Program-made: the position numbers and the translations under genes | Shown here: positions 1 to 9,990 of the stretch, piece by piece | Layout of the letters: the number at the start of each line of letters is the position of its first letter | Position numbering within the stretch: the first letter of the stretch is position 1 | Notes under the pieces: generated by a model | The model's input: only the letters and a program-made list of their open reading frames with translations | Databases searched by the model: none | Told to the model about the DNA's origin: nothing | NCBI GenBank assembly: GCA_016717115.1 | Contig: JADKGE010000007.1 | Location: forward strand, 248,001 to 312,000 | DNA length: 64,000 bases | Direction of reading: 5' to 3' | From: Actinomycetota bacterium | Lineage (GTDB): Bacteria > Actinomycetota > Actinomycetes > S36-B12

Positions 1-1
1 C

Positions 2-1015
2 GAACACCAGGAGCGGTTCAAGCTCGTCACAGCGGCCTACGAGGTGCTCAGCGACCCCGAGAAGCGGCAGATGTATGACCTCGGCGGCGATCCGCTGGGG
101 TCCAACCGAGGCGGCTACGGGCCGGGGGCGACCTTCGACTTCGGCGACATCATGGATGCCTTCTTCGGCGGCGGCGGGCAGCGCGGGCCGCGTCAGCGGG
201 CGCGACGTGGCCAGGATGCGCTGATCCGCCTGCAGATCGACCTGGCCGACGCGGTGTTCGGCAGCACCCAGGACCTCACCGTCGATACGGCGGCACTGTG
301 CACCTCGTGCTCCGGCGCCGGCACGGCCCCGGGCAGCAACCCCGAGGTCTGCGTGCTGTGCAAGGGCCGCGGCGAGATCCAGCAGGTGCAGCGGTCCTTC
401 CGCGGTCAGGTGATGACGTCGCGACCCTGCCCGCAGTGCCAGGGATTCGGGACGACGATCCCGCACCCGTGCCCCGAATGCTCTGGCGACGGGCGGGTGC
501 GCACACGGCGCACCCTGACCGTGCAGATTCCGGCCGGCGTCGACACCGGTACCCGGATCCAGCTTGCCGGCGAGGGAGAGGTCGGTCCCAACGGCGGGCC
601 GGCAGGCGACCTGTTCGTCGAGATCGTGGTGGCTGCTCACCCCATGTTCGAACGCCGTGGCGACGAGCTGCACTGCGTCGTCACCGTGCCCATGACGGCG
701 GCGGCGCTCGGCACCAGCACGACCCTGGACACCCTCGACGGACCGATCGACGTCGCCATCAAGGCCGGCACCCAGGCGGGCGAGAGCGTCGTCCTGAAGG
801 GCCACGGTGCCGCGCGGCTCCGTTCGAACGGGCGCGGCGACCTGCATGTGCATCTACGCGTGCAGACACCCACCAAGCTCGACCCGAAGCAGGAGGACCT
901 GCTTCGTCAGCTCGCCGCCCTCCGCGAGGAGTCGACGGCGCAGCTGAGCACCGCCGCCTCGGAGTCCGGTGGCGGGCTGTTCTCGCGGCTCAAGGACGCG
1001 TTCACCGCCAAGTGA
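2..1015 (+). CDS. dnaJ: Chaperone protein DnaJ, 5' end outside window
   Basis: Hsp40 co-chaperone that stimulates DnaK ATPase and delivers unfolded clients. The reading frame is open from base 2, so the first part of the J domain (including HPD) lies upstream of the window. What remains begins with J-domain helix III (EHQERFKLVTAAYEVLSDPE), then a Gly/Phe-rich linker. The zinc-finger domain follows with all four CxxCxGxG repeats visible (CTSCSGAG, CVLCKGRG, CPQCQGFG, CPECSGDG), then the C-terminal substrate-binding domain. 337 codons are present. The stop overlaps the GTG of the next gene (GTGA), the first of a run of coupled genes. In actinobacteria this DnaJ paralogue normally follows hrcA; that gene is not in view. 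Confidence 0.95.
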   Translation, partial: EHQERFKLVTAAYEVLSDPEKRQMYDLGGDPLGSNRGGYGPGATFDFGDIMDAFFGGGGQRGPRQRARRGQDALIRLQIDLADAVFGSTQDLTVDTAALCTSCSGAGTAPGSNPEVCVLCKGRGEIQQVQRSFRGQVMTSRPCPQCQGFGTTIPHPCPECSGDGRVRTRRTLTVQIPAGVDTGTRIQLAGEGEVGPNGGPAGDLFVEIVVAAHPMFERRGDELHCVVTVPMTAAALGTSTTLDTLDGPIDVAIKAGTQAGESVVLKGHGAARLRSNGRGDLHVHLRVQTPTKLDPKQEDLLRQLAALREESTAQLSTAASESGGGLFSRLKDAFTAK

Positions 1016-1812
1016 CGCCGCCCGTCTTCGTCGCCGCCGCTGCCGACCTCGTATCCGCGGGGGTGGGCTCCACGGTGCGTCTGACCGGCCCCGAGGGTCG
1101 CCATGCCGTCACGGTGCGGCGGATCGGTCCGGGGGAGTCCGTGAGCGTGGTCGACGGCGCCGGCCGCCGCGTGCTGGGCTCAGTGAGCGCAGTGATCGAT
1201 CGGCAGTCCCTCGACATCGTGGTATCCGACGTGGCCGACGAGCCGCCCGAGGCGCTTCGGTTCGTGGTGGTGCAGGCCCTGGCCAAGGGCGACCGAGGCG
1301 AGCTCGCGGTCGAACTGCTCACCGAGATCGGCGTCGATGAGATCGTCCCTTGGTCGGCGGAGAACTGCGTCGCGCACTGGCGTGGGGATCGCGTGGCCAA
1401 GTCGTGGCAGCGCTGGGCCGATGCCGCGGTGGCCGCGGCCAAGCAGTCCCGTCGGGCCCGCTTCCCCGTGCTCGCGCCGCTGGCCGCCACCGCCGAGGTG
1501 GAGGCCCGCGTCGCTGGGGCCGACCTCGCCGTCGTGCTGCATGAGAGCGCTGAGGCCTCCATCGGTTCGCTTCAGGTGCCGGATGCCGGCGAGGTGCTCC
1601 TGGTGGTCGGTCCGGAGGGTGGGATCAGCCCCGCGGAGCTCGCGACCCTGGCGGCTGCCGGCGCCCACATCGTGCGGCTTGGTCCATCGGTGCTGCGGAC
1701 ATCGTCCGCCGGGATGGCAGCCGTGGCCGTCCTCGCGGCGGGCACGGCCCGCTGGTCAGTGGCCACGGGCGACGGCACGGCTTCGACCCCGACGACCTTC
1801 GTGGAAGGATGA
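1012..1812 (+). CDS. rsmE: 16S rRNA (uracil1498-N3)-methyltransferase RsmE
   Basis: SPOUT-class methyltransferase that methylates U1498 of 16S rRNA using SAM; cytoplasmic. 266 residues, the usual family length. The N-terminal PUA-like part contains the expected GPEGRHAVTVRR segment. The C-terminal SPOUT knot shows VVGPEGGISPAELATL and LGPSVLRTSSAG, which form the SAM-binding trefoil. The start is taken as the GTG that overlaps the dnaJ stop; an open frame continues upstream, but only through dnaJ. The 3' end overlaps the next gene by ATGA. The dnaJ-rsmE order is common in actinobacteria. Confidence 0.92.
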   Translation: MTPPVFVAAAADLVSAGVGSTVRLTGPEGRHAVTVRRIGPGESVSVVDGAGRRVLGSVSAVIDRQSLDIVVSDVADEPPEALRFVVVQALAKGDRGELAVELLTEIGVDEIVPWSAENCVAHWRGDRVAKSWQRWADAAVAAAKQSRRARFPVLAPLAATAEVEARVAGADLAVVLHESAEASIGSLQVPDAGEVLLVVGPEGGISPAELATLAAAGAHIVRLGPSVLRTSSAGMAAVAVLAAGTARWSVATGDGTASTPTTFVEG

Positions 1813-2162
1813 CCGGCATGAGCGAGTGCCTGTTCTGCGCGATCGGCACGGGTGACATCCCCGCCGACATCGTGTTCAGCGACGACGCCATCGTGGCCTT
1901 TCGCGACATTTCGCCACAGGCGCCGGTACACGTGCTCGTCATCCCGCGGGCGCACCACGCCAATGCCGCCGAACTCGCTGCAGCCGACCCCGCGCTGGCC
2001 GCTGCCCTGCTCGAGACAACGGGCCGTGTTGCTCGGCAGGAAGGCATCGCCGAGACGGGGTACCGCGTCGTCACCAACACCGGTGAGGGCGCCGGCCAGT
2101 CGGTGCAGCACATCCACTTCCATGTTCTGGGCGGGCGGGCACTCGCCTGGCCCCCCGGATAG
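1809..2162 (+). CDS. HIT family hydrolase
   Basis: Small histidine-triad protein of 117 residues, probably hydrolysing nucleoside phosphoramidates or dinucleotides (HinT-like). The N-terminus has the CLFC zinc-type motif of bacterial HIT proteins, and the C-terminus has the triad QHIHFHVLGG. Residues between them (HVLVIPRAHHAN) match the family. ATG start overlaps the rsmE stop (ATGA), so translation is probably coupled. The exact substrate cannot be told from sequence. Confidence 0.92.
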   Translation: MTGMSECLFCAIGTGDIPADIVFSDDAIVAFRDISPQAPVHVLVIPRAHHANAAELAAADPALAAALLETTGRVARQEGIAETGYRVVTNTGEGAGQSVQHIHFHVLGGRALAWPPG

Positions 2163-2180
2163 ACGACCGCAGGAAGCCGA

Positions 2181-3181
<1,001 letters not shown>

Positions 3182-3185
<4 letters not shown>

Positions 3186-3655
3186 CTCGACCGTTGCACC
3201 CGGCGGCGAACGTCACCGTCTCCAACGAGACTGCACAGGCCTGCGACACCGAGGGTCTTGAGCGGCTGGCTGGATTCCTGTTCCGCGAACTACGCCTCCA
3301 TCCGGACTGCGAGCTCGGCGTCACGCTCGTCGACCACGAGCGCATGACCACGCTGCACGAGGACTGGATGCACGAGCCGGGGCCCACCGACGTGCTGTCC
3401 TTCCCGATCGACGAGCTGCGAAGCGCGCCCGAGGACACGGAGCCCCTGCCCGGCATCCTCGGCGACATCGTGCTGTGCCCGTCGTTCATCGGACCGCAGG
3501 CGGCGGCCGCAGGACGCACGATCGACGAGGAACTGCAGTTCCTCACCACGCATGGGACGCTGCACCTCATCGGGTACGACCACATGACGCAGGAGGAGTA
3601 CGACGCGATGTTCGCCCTCCAGGACGAACTGCTCCAAGCATGGTGGTCGGCGTGA
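3182..3655 (+). CDS. ybeY: Endoribonuclease YbeY
   Basis: Metal-dependent endoribonuclease used in 16S rRNA 3'-end maturation and ribosome quality control. 157 residues. The zinc-binding HGTLHLIGYDH motif (H-x3-H-x5-H) is intact near residue 125, preceded by the conserved TDVLSFP segment. GTG start overlaps the phoH stop. Its position between phoH and a CBS-domain membrane protein is the standard bacterial context. Confidence 0.95.
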
Positions 3656-4971
3656 CGCAGGACGCCCTGATCGCCATCCTCGCGGCTGTACTCGTCGTGG
3701 TGGCCGGCCTCCTTGTCGCAGCCGAGACGGCCATTGGGCGTGTCTCGAGGAGCCAGATCGAGGATGGCGGCAACGAGGACAGCGCCCGCGTTGCCCGGCT
3801 GCTCGCGGTCATCGCCGATCGTCCCCGCTTCGTCAACGTCCTTCTCTTCTTGTCCACGGTGGCCACGGTCACCGCGACCCTCCTCATCGGCTTCCTCTGC
3901 TTCACCGCGTTCGACGTCGCAGACGGCGGTTCGGGCTGGCTCGCACTGCTCGTTGCCGTCGTGGTCATGGTCACGGTGTCCTACGTGGTCCTCGGCGTGG
4001 CGGCCCGCACCCTCGGCCGCCAGCACGCGGAGCCGATCGCCATGGCCGCCGCGGGACCGGCCCGGTTCCTTGCCTCCATCCTCGGTCCCGTCACGACGCT
4101 CCTCATCCTCATCGGCAACGCGGTCACGCCGGGCAAGGGGTATCGCGAGGGGCCGTTCGCCTCGCAGGCCGAGCTGCGGGAGATGCTCGACCTGGCAGAG
4201 GCCGATGACCTCATCGAGGACGACGAGCGCCAGATGCTCCACTCGGTCTTCGAGCTCGGCGACACCTTCGCCAGGGAGGTGATGGTTCCTCGCACGGAGA
4301 TGGTGTTCATCGAGCGCACCAAGACGCTTCGGCAGGCCATGTCGCTGAACCTGCGCTCGGGGTTCTCTCGGATCCCCGTCATCGGCGAGAACGCGGACGA
4401 CATCGTGGGCATCGTCTATCTCAAGGACGTGGTGCGCCGGACGTACGAGCATCGCGAGGCGGAGAACACCGAGCGCGTCGAGTCGCTCATGCGCGCTCCC
4501 TACTACGTGCCCGACAGCAAGCCCGCCGATGCTCTGCTGCGCGAGATGCAGTCGGCCCGCGTCCACATGGCGGTCGTCGTCGACGAGTACGGCGGCACCG
4601 CTGGCCTCGTCACCATCGAGGACATCCTCGAGGAGATCGTCGGAGAGATCGCCGACGAGTACGACACGGCCGCTCCCGAGGTGACGCACGTCGCCGGGGG
4701 CGCCTACCGGGTGCTTGCTCGCCTGCATATCGACGACTTCGCCGATCTCACCGGCATCGAGATCGACTCGGAGGAGGAGGGCGTGGACACCGTCCTCGGG
4801 TTCGTCGCCAAGCGACTCGGCCATGTGCCGATCCCGGGTGCCAGCATCCGGGAGGGAGGCTGGCTCATCACGGCCGAGCAGGGCGCCGGGCGGCGCAATC
4901 GCATCGGCACGGTTCTGGCCCAGCCCATCCCGCGGGAGGCCGACGAGGCGGGCGAGGGTATCGATGCCTGA
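3652..4971 (+). CDS. Hemolysin C/CorC-type CBS-domain membrane protein
   Basis: CNNM/HlyC/CorC family protein, 439 residues, probably involved in divalent-cation transport or homeostasis. Order of parts: an N-terminal DUF21 membrane domain with three to four hydrophobic segments, paired CBS domains (starting near REVMVPRTEMVFI and continuing through VVDEYGGTAGLVTIEDILEE), and a C-terminal CorC_HlyC domain (YRVLARLHIDDFADL). The GTG at 3652 overlaps the ybeY stop and is preferred; an in-frame ATG lies 12 bp upstream at 3640. It overlaps the following gene by 8 bp. Confidence 0.9.
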   Translation: MTQDALIAILAAVLVVVAGLLVAAETAIGRVSRSQIEDGGNEDSARVARLLAVIADRPRFVNVLLFLSTVATVTATLLIGFLCFTAFDVADGGSGWLALLVAVVVMVTVSYVVLGVAARTLGRQHAEPIAMAAAGPARFLASILGPVTTLLILIGNAVTPGKGYREGPFASQAELREMLDLAEADDLIEDDERQMLHSVFELGDTFAREVMVPRTEMVFIERTKTLRQAMSLNLRSGFSRIPVIGENADDIVGIVYLKDVVRRTYEHREAENTERVESLMRAPYYVPDSKPADALLREMQSARVHMAVVVDEYGGTAGLVTIEDILEEIVGEIADEYDTAAPEVTHVAGGAYRVLARLHIDDFADLTGIEIDSEEEGVDTVLGFVAKRLGHVPIPGASIREGGWLITAEQGAGRRNRIGTVLAQPIPREADEAGEGIDA

Positions 4972-5302
4972 CGAGCTGTCCGCTGAGGACGCGAAGCTCG
5001 TGACGCTCGCGCGGGGTGCGCGGGGGCGGGTGGGTGCGCCGGCGGGAGCCGCCATCCGAGATGAGACGGGCCGTACGTATGCCACCGCCGGGGTCGCCCT
5101 TCCCTCACTGACGCTGTCCGCGCTGGAGCTGGCGGTAGCGCAGGCCGTGGCTTCTGGGGCGCGGGGGGCCGAGTCCGCCGTCGTCGTGGGCCCCGATCCT
5201 GCCGATCACGACCTGTCCGTGCTGAGGGACCTTGCCGGACCAGGCATCCCCGTCATCGTGTGCGGGACGGACGGCTCCGTCCGCGTCATCGTCGCCACGT
5301 GA
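4964..5302 (+). CDS. Cytidine deaminase-like protein lacking zinc ligands
   Basis: 112-residue protein. Its fold signature (GRTYATAGVALPSLTLSALE, then AVAQAVASG) resembles small actinobacterial proteins between the CBS protein and era that are annotated as cytidine deaminase. The catalytic features of true deaminases are not visible: the CAE/HAE zinc-binding segment reads SALEL, and the PCxxC motif is missing from the region DHDLSVLRDL. It is therefore unlikely to be a working deaminase. ATG at 4964 lies inside the end of the preceding gene, and the stop overlaps the next GTG. Family assignment rests on pattern and context. Confidence 0.65.
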   Translation: MPDELSAEDAKLVTLARGARGRVGAPAGAAIRDETGRTYATAGVALPSLTLSALELAVAQAVASGARGAESAVVVGPDPADHDLSVLRDLAGPGIPVIVCGTDGSVRVIVAT

Positions 5303-6222
5303 CGGCTCGAACGCGAGCGGCCTTCGCCGTCATGGGCGCAGCGGCGCTGTTCGGCACCTCAGCGACGTCGCAGGCCCTCCTGACGCCCGATGCTCCGGGC
5401 GTCAGCGTCGCCGCGATGCGGCTGCTGGTCGGCTGCGCGGGGCTCGTGGGGTTCGTGCTCTGGCGCGGCAACGGTCCTGCGCTGCGGAGCCTGTGGCGCC
5501 GACCCCTCGTGTGGCTCATGGGGCTCGCCGTTGCGGGCTACCAGGCGTTCTTCTTCATCGGCGCCTCACGCACGGGCGTGGCCGTCGGCACGCTCATCTC
5601 GCTCGCCGTCGCGCCCTTCCTCGCCGGCCTGCTCGGGTGGGCCATGCGCGAAGGCCCGCCGGGCTGGATCTGGGCCCTGTCGACCTTCATCGCGATCACC
5701 GGAGTGGGCCTGCTCATGGTCGGCAACCTGTCGACCGGTGACCCTGTGGGCATGCTGAGCGCGGCGGCCGCCGGCGCCTGCTACGCGATCTACACGGTTC
5801 TCGGCGTGGGCCTGACCCGGGAGGGCTGGCCGGCCAGCGCCGTGCTCGCCTCGTCGTTCTCCGTCGGCGCCCTAGTGCTCCTGCCGGCTGCGGTGACGTC
5901 GACCTGGTGGTTCTCGGCGGCGGGCGTGTTCGAGGTGCTGTGGCTCGGACTCGTCACCACCACGGTCGCCTACCTGCTCTTCGGAATCGGCCTGCGCGAG
6001 CTGCAACCCGGACATATCGCCACCCTCAACCTGTTCGAGCCCGCCGTCGCGACGCTGCTGAGCGTGCTGGTGTTGGGCGAGTCACTCGGCACGATCGGCT
6101 GGATCGGATGCTTGCTCGTCGTCGGTGCCCTAGCGTTGCTGGGGATGACGGAGGGCCGTGCCGAATCCGACGAAGGCCGCGCCCACGGCACGGAGACCGA
6201 ATCGACGGGAGTGACGACGTGA
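5299..6222 (+). CDS. EamA/DMT-family transporter
   Basis: Membrane protein of 307 residues with about ten hydrophobic helices in two homologous halves, as in EamA (RhaT/DMT) exporters. The second half contains the conserved LGLVTTTVAYLLFGIGLREL and LFEPAVATLLSVLVLGE segments. Substrate unknown; family members move amino acids or other small metabolites. The short charged C-terminal tail (about residues 285-307) is not conserved-looking. GTG start overlaps the previous stop and the 3' end overlaps the era GTG, so it is translated within the same block. Confidence 0.85.
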   Translation: MTARTRAAFAVMGAAALFGTSATSQALLTPDAPGVSVAAMRLLVGCAGLVGFVLWRGNGPALRSLWRRPLVWLMGLAVAGYQAFFFIGASRTGVAVGTLISLAVAPFLAGLLGWAMREGPPGWIWALSTFIAITGVGLLMVGNLSTGDPVGMLSAAAAGACYAIYTVLGVGLTREGWPASAVLASSFSVGALVLLPAAVTSTWWFSAAGVFEVLWLGLVTTTVAYLLFGIGLRELQPGHIATLNLFEPAVATLLSVLVLGESLGTIGWIGCLLVVGALALLGMTEGRAESDEGRAHGTETESTGVTT

Positions 6223-7133
6223 CCTTCCGCAGTGGATTCGCCTGCCTTGTGGGGCGGCCGAACGCCGGGAAGTCCACCCTGACGAACGCCATGGTGGGTC
6301 GCAAGGTCGCGATCACCTCCGACCGGCCGCAGACCACGCGCCGCGTTCTTCGGGGCATCGTCAACCGCCCCGACGGTCAGTTGATCATGGTCGACACACC
6401 GGGTCTGCATCGGCCGAGGACGCTGCTCGGGGAGCGGCTCAACGATCAGGTGCGCGAGACGTGGTCGAGCGTCGACGTGGTGGGCTTGTGCATCCCGGCG
6501 AACGAGACCGTGGGCCCGGGGGATCGCTTCATCGCGACCCAGCTGTCCTTCCTGAGGCGCAAGCCGATCGTCGCCGTCGTCACCAAGACCGACCTCGTCA
6601 CGAACAAGGTGCTGGCGGAGCGGCTCGCGCAGGTGTCCGAGCTGGCCGATGCGGTCGGCATCATCTGGGCCGAGGTCGTTCCCGTGTCGGCTCGGTCCGG
6701 CGATCACGTCGCCCTGCTCACCGAGCGGCTGATCGCGCAGATGCCAGAGGGCCCGGTGCTGTTCCCCGACGGGGACGCATCGGACGAGCCCGTCGACATG
6801 GCTGTCTCGGAGCTCATTCGCGAGGCGGCGCTGGACGGCGTGCAGGACGAGCTGCCGCACTCGATCGCGGTCGTGGTGGAGGAGATCGTGCCGCGAGAGG
6901 ACCGTCCAGTCGAGCGTCCGCTGACCGACGTGCGGGCCACGCTCTACGTCGAGCGCGACTCGCAGAAGGCGATCGTCATCGGCAAGGCCGGCTCGCGGCT
7001 CAAGCAGGTGGGCACCCGCGCTCGCGCCGAGATCGAGGCGCTCCTCGGCGTCCCGGTCTACCTCGACATCCGAGTGAAGGTGGCCAAGGACTGGCAGAAG
7101 GACCCCAAGCAGTTGCGGCGCCTCGGCTTCTGA
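6219..7133 (+). CDS. era: GTPase Era
   Basis: Ribosome-assembly GTPase that binds the 3' end of 16S rRNA. 304 residues. The G domain shows G1 GRPNAGKST, G3 DTPG (VDTPGLHRPR) and G4 as TKTD in VVTKTDLV. The C-terminal KH domain contains VIGKAGSRLKQVG and ends in KDPKQLRRLGF, the typical Era tail. GTG start overlaps the EamA stop. An open frame continues far upstream but only as a shadow of the transporter gene. Confidence 0.95.
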   Translation: MTFRSGFACLVGRPNAGKSTLTNAMVGRKVAITSDRPQTTRRVLRGIVNRPDGQLIMVDTPGLHRPRTLLGERLNDQVRETWSSVDVVGLCIPANETVGPGDRFIATQLSFLRRKPIVAVVTKTDLVTNKVLAERLAQVSELADAVGIIWAEVVPVSARSGDHVALLTERLIAQMPEGPVLFPDGDASDEPVDMAVSELIREAALDGVQDELPHSIAVVVEEIVPREDRPVERPLTDVRATLYVERDSQKAIVIGKAGSRLKQVGTRARAEIEALLGVPVYLDIRVKVAKDWQKDPKQLRRLGF

Positions 7134-7143
7134 CCGCCGGCCG

Positions 7144-8334
7144 CTAGTCCGCGGAGCGCTCCACGAACGGGTGGATGTCGTAGCGCTGTCCGTAGGCCTC
7201 GACGATCGCGATGATGATCGCGACCAGCGGGATGCCGATGATCGCCCCGATCGGCCCGAAGAGAGCGGCGCCGATGAAGACGGCTGCGAGTGCCACGCCG
7301 GAGTTGATGTCCATCGTCTTGTTGGAGATGCGCGGCGTGAAGACGTAGTTCTCGATCTGCTGGTAGACGGTCGCGAAGATGACGATCCACAGGACGTCGA
7401 TCGGCTGCTCGAACACCGCGAACAGGGCGGGAAGGGCGACGCCGATGTACGTGCCGATCGTCGGGATGAACTGGCTCACCACGCCCGCGAAGATGCCCAT
7501 CGGCAGCCAGTAAGGGATGTCGATGAGGTAGAAGAACCCACAGTGGAAGACAGCCGAGAGTGTGGCGAGCGCCAGCTTCGAGATGACGAATCCGCCGGCC
7601 TTCTGCACGGAGATGTCCCAGATCTTGATGAAGGTGACCTGGCGGGCCGGCTTCAGCCAGGAGGCGATGAACCGCTTGATCCGGGGGGAGTCGGCGGAGA
7701 AGTAGAACGAGAACACCACAACCGTCACGAAGTCGAAGAGGGCGCCGACGATGCCGACCAGCACTCCGAAGACGCCGCCCGCCAAGTTGGAGGCGATGTT
7801 TGTGATCTGCTCGGGGGTGAGGTTGAGGTTGTTGGTGATCTGGACGGGATCGATGTTCGCGTTGAATGTGCGGTTGATCCAGTCGACGATGTCGAGGACG
7901 AGCTGGGGGAGCGCCTCGACCAGTCCGGTGATCTGGGTCGCGAGCACGCCGCCGAACGCGGTGATGAAGGCGGCGAGGAGGAGGAGCACGGACGTCGCCA
8001 CGATGGCCGTCGCGGCACCTCGTCGGATTCCCTTATGGGATAGCCAGCTGACGACCGGGTCGAAGGAGATGGCCACGAGCCAGGCGAGCAGGAGGTTGAA
8101 GGCGAAGCCCGCGAGCAGGGACCACGACCAGATGACGATCTGATAGGCGATGACCGCCACGAAGATCACGAACAGGGTTCGGCGCAGGGTCGCTGCGTCG
8201 AACTCGATCAGCGTGCGGGGGCGCTCGGCGCTCGAACCTGCGGCGGGGGGCGCAGGGGGCTTGACATCCGTCTCGTCAGCGGGGGGCGCAGGGAGCGGGA
8301 CGTCCGTGTCGTCACCTGGGTCGTTCGTGGCCAC
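7144..8334 (-). CDS. AI-2E family transporter
   Basis: 396-residue membrane protein of the AI-2 exporter (TqsA/PerM) superfamily. After a Pro/Ala/Asp-rich cytoplasmic N-terminus of about 45 residues come paired hydrophobic helices, a central loop containing the long LVEALPQLVLDIVDWINRTF region, and a C-terminal helix block with QFIPTIGTYIG and GIPLVAIIIAIVEAYGQRYD, both typical of the family. Substrate unknown. Start is GTG at 8334. It is convergent with era, 10 bp away, and divergent from recO. Confidence 0.85.
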   Translation of the reverse strand: MATNDPGDDTDVPLPAPPADETDVKPPAPPAAGSSAERPRTLIEFDAATLRRTLFVIFVAVIAYQIVIWSWSLLAGFAFNLLLAWLVAISFDPVVSWLSHKGIRRGAATAIVATSVLLLLAAFITAFGGVLATQITGLVEALPQLVLDIVDWINRTFNANIDPVQITNNLNLTPEQITNIASNLAGGVFGVLVGIVGALFDFVTVVVFSFYFSADSPRIKRFIASWLKPARQVTFIKIWDISVQKAGGFVISKLALATLSAVFHCGFFYLIDIPYWLPMGIFAGVVSQFIPTIGTYIGVALPALFAVFEQPIDVLWIVIFATVYQQIENYVFTPRISNKTMDINSGVALAAVFIGAALFGPIGAIIGIPLVAIIIAIVEAYGQRYDIHPFVERSAD

Positions 8335-8392
8335 CTGGGAATCCTCCGTGCGCCGATGCGGACCTGAACCCTTCCTCCAGAGAGAATGTAGC

Positions 8393-9124
8393 GTGCCCCT
8401 CTACCGAGACGAAGCCATCGTCCTTCGCACCCAGAAACTGGGCGAGGCCGATCGCATCGTGACGCTCCTCACGCGTGGGCGGGGCCGGGTGCGCGGGGTG
8501 GCGAGGGGGGTGCGCAAGACGTCGAGCCGCATCGGCGCGCGACTCGAGCCCTTCAGCCACGTCGATGTCCAGTTGTACGAGGGGCGCTCGCTCGACACGG
8601 TGACCCAGGTGGAGTCGATCGCCAATCACGGCGCCGAGCTCTCCTCGGACTATCCGCGGTGGACCGCCGGCACGGCAATGCTGGAGACGGCGGAGCGACT
8701 CACGCCCGAGGAGCGTGAGCCGGCGGTGCAGCAGTACGTGCTGCTCGTGTCCGGCCTCCGCTCGCTCGTGGCCGACGACCACGAGCCCACGCTGATCCTC
8801 GACTCCTTCCTGCTGCGCTCCTTGGCCATCGCCGGCTGGTCGCCGTCCTTCGACGACTGCGCCCGATGCGGTGCGCCTGGCCCCCACCGCGCCTTCTCGA
8901 TCCCCACTGGCGGGGTGGTGTGTCCTGCGTGCCGGCCGCCCGGCTCCGCAGCTCCCTCAGCGCCCACGATCGCCCTGCTCGGCGCCCTGCTCAGCGGTGA
9001 CTGGCCGCTCGCCGACGGGAGCGAGCCACGCGAGCAACGCGAGGCCAGTGGCCTCGTCGCGGCGTTCCTGCAATGGCACCTCGAACGGGGTCTGCGCTCT
9101 TTGCCGCTGGTCGACCGCCGATAA
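8393..9124 (+). CDS. recO: DNA repair protein RecO
   Basis: Recombination mediator that anneals ssDNA and loads RecA with RecR. 243 residues. The N-terminal OB fold begins LYRDEAIVLRTQKLGEADRI, the usual RecO opening. A zinc finger is complete (CARCG near residue 160 and CPAC about 25 residues later). GTG at 8393 is preferred; the upstream frame is open but overlaps the divergent gene. Followed by uppS, the common actinobacterial order. Confidence 0.92.
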   Translation: MPLYRDEAIVLRTQKLGEADRIVTLLTRGRGRVRGVARGVRKTSSRIGARLEPFSHVDVQLYEGRSLDTVTQVESIANHGAELSSDYPRWTAGTAMLETAERLTPEEREPAVQQYVLLVSGLRSLVADDHEPTLILDSFLLRSLAIAGWSPSFDDCARCGAPGPHRAFSIPTGGVVCPACRPPGSAAPSAPTIALLGALLSGDWPLADGSEPREQREASGLVAAFLQWHLERGLRSLPLVDRR

Positions 9125-9125
9125 C

Positions 9126-9146
9126 CCCCGAGGCCGCTCCTCGGGG
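9126..9146 (+). terminator. Hairpin between recO and uppS
   Basis: Perfect 8-bp inverted repeat CCCCGAGG / CCTCGGGG with a 5-nt loop, 2 bp after the recO stop. There is no T-tract, so it may be a weak terminator or an mRNA stabiliser rather than a full stop. Confidence 0.4.
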
Positions 9147-9161
9147 TGTCAGGATGTGGGC

Positions 9162-9974
9162 ATGGCCCGCCGACCTGCCGCCCCACCACGTCGAGGGCCG
9201 ACCCCCCACCCGAGCGGCGCCCGCCCGCCCGTGATCCAGCGAGAGCTCGTGCCACGACACGTCGCGGTGGTGATGGACGGCAACGGTCGGTGGGCGAAGG
9301 AACGCGGCCTTCCGCGCACCGCCGGGCACGAGGCCGGCGAGTCGAGCCTGTTCGACTGCGTCGAGGGAGCGATAGAGCTCGGCATCACGTGGCTCTCGGC
9401 GTACGCCTTCTCCACAGAGAACTGGAAGCGCTCGCCAGACGAGGTGCGGTTCCTCATGGGATTCAACCGAGATGTCATCCGTCGGCGCCGAGACGAGATG
9501 AACGACCTCGGTGTTCGAGTGCGGTGGGCGGGCCGACGTCCGCGCCTGTGGCGCAGCGTCATCAACGAGCTGGAGGCTGCCGAGCAGCTCACGGCACGCA
9601 ACTCCACGCTCACGCTCACCATGTGCGTCAACTACGGCGGACGCGCCGAGATCGCCGATGCGGCCGCGGCGATGGCGCGTGACGCGAGGGCGGGCCGTCT
9701 GGACCCCGACCGCATCGACGAGCGGATGTTCCATCGCTATCTCGACGAGCCGGACATGCCCGACGTCGACCTGTTCGTCCGCAGCTCGGGCGAGCAGCGC
9801 ACGAGCAACTTCCTGCTCTGGCAGTCGGCCTACGCCGAGATGGTGTTCATGGACACGCTCTGGCCCGACTTCGATCGACGGCACCTGTGGCACGCGTGCG
9901 AGCTCTATGCCTCTCGCGACCGTCGCTACGGCGGCGCAGTCCCCAACGCCGTGCCGCCACCAGACGGGCGCTAG
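9162..9974 (+). CDS. uppS: Isoprenyl transferase (undecaprenyl diphosphate synthase type)
   Basis: cis-Prenyltransferase making the polyprenyl diphosphate carrier used for peptidoglycan and other envelope polymers. 270 residues with a basic, proline-rich N-terminal extension of about 30 residues before VAVVMDGNGRWAKERGLPR, which carries the catalytic Asp. Other family motifs: LSAYAFSTENWKRS, FVRSSGEQRTSNFLLWQSAYAE and WPDFDRRHL. ATG at 9162 is chosen; the frame extends upstream only across recO. Convergent with the GGDEF gene. Confidence 0.93.
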   Translation: MARRPAAPPRRGPTPHPSGARPPVIQRELVPRHVAVVMDGNGRWAKERGLPRTAGHEAGESSLFDCVEGAIELGITWLSAYAFSTENWKRSPDEVRFLMGFNRDVIRRRRDEMNDLGVRVRWAGRRPRLWRSVINELEAAEQLTARNSTLTLTMCVNYGGRAEIADAAAAMARDARAGRLDPDRIDERMFHRYLDEPDMPDVDLFVRSSGEQRTSNFLLWQSAYAEMVFMDTLWPDFDRRHLWHACELYASRDRRYGGAVPNAVPPPDGR

Positions 9975-9990
9975 CCCCGACCTGCTGCGA

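Noticed and set aside
4964..5302. Active cytidine deaminase
   Set aside because: Zinc-binding and catalytic motifs are not present.
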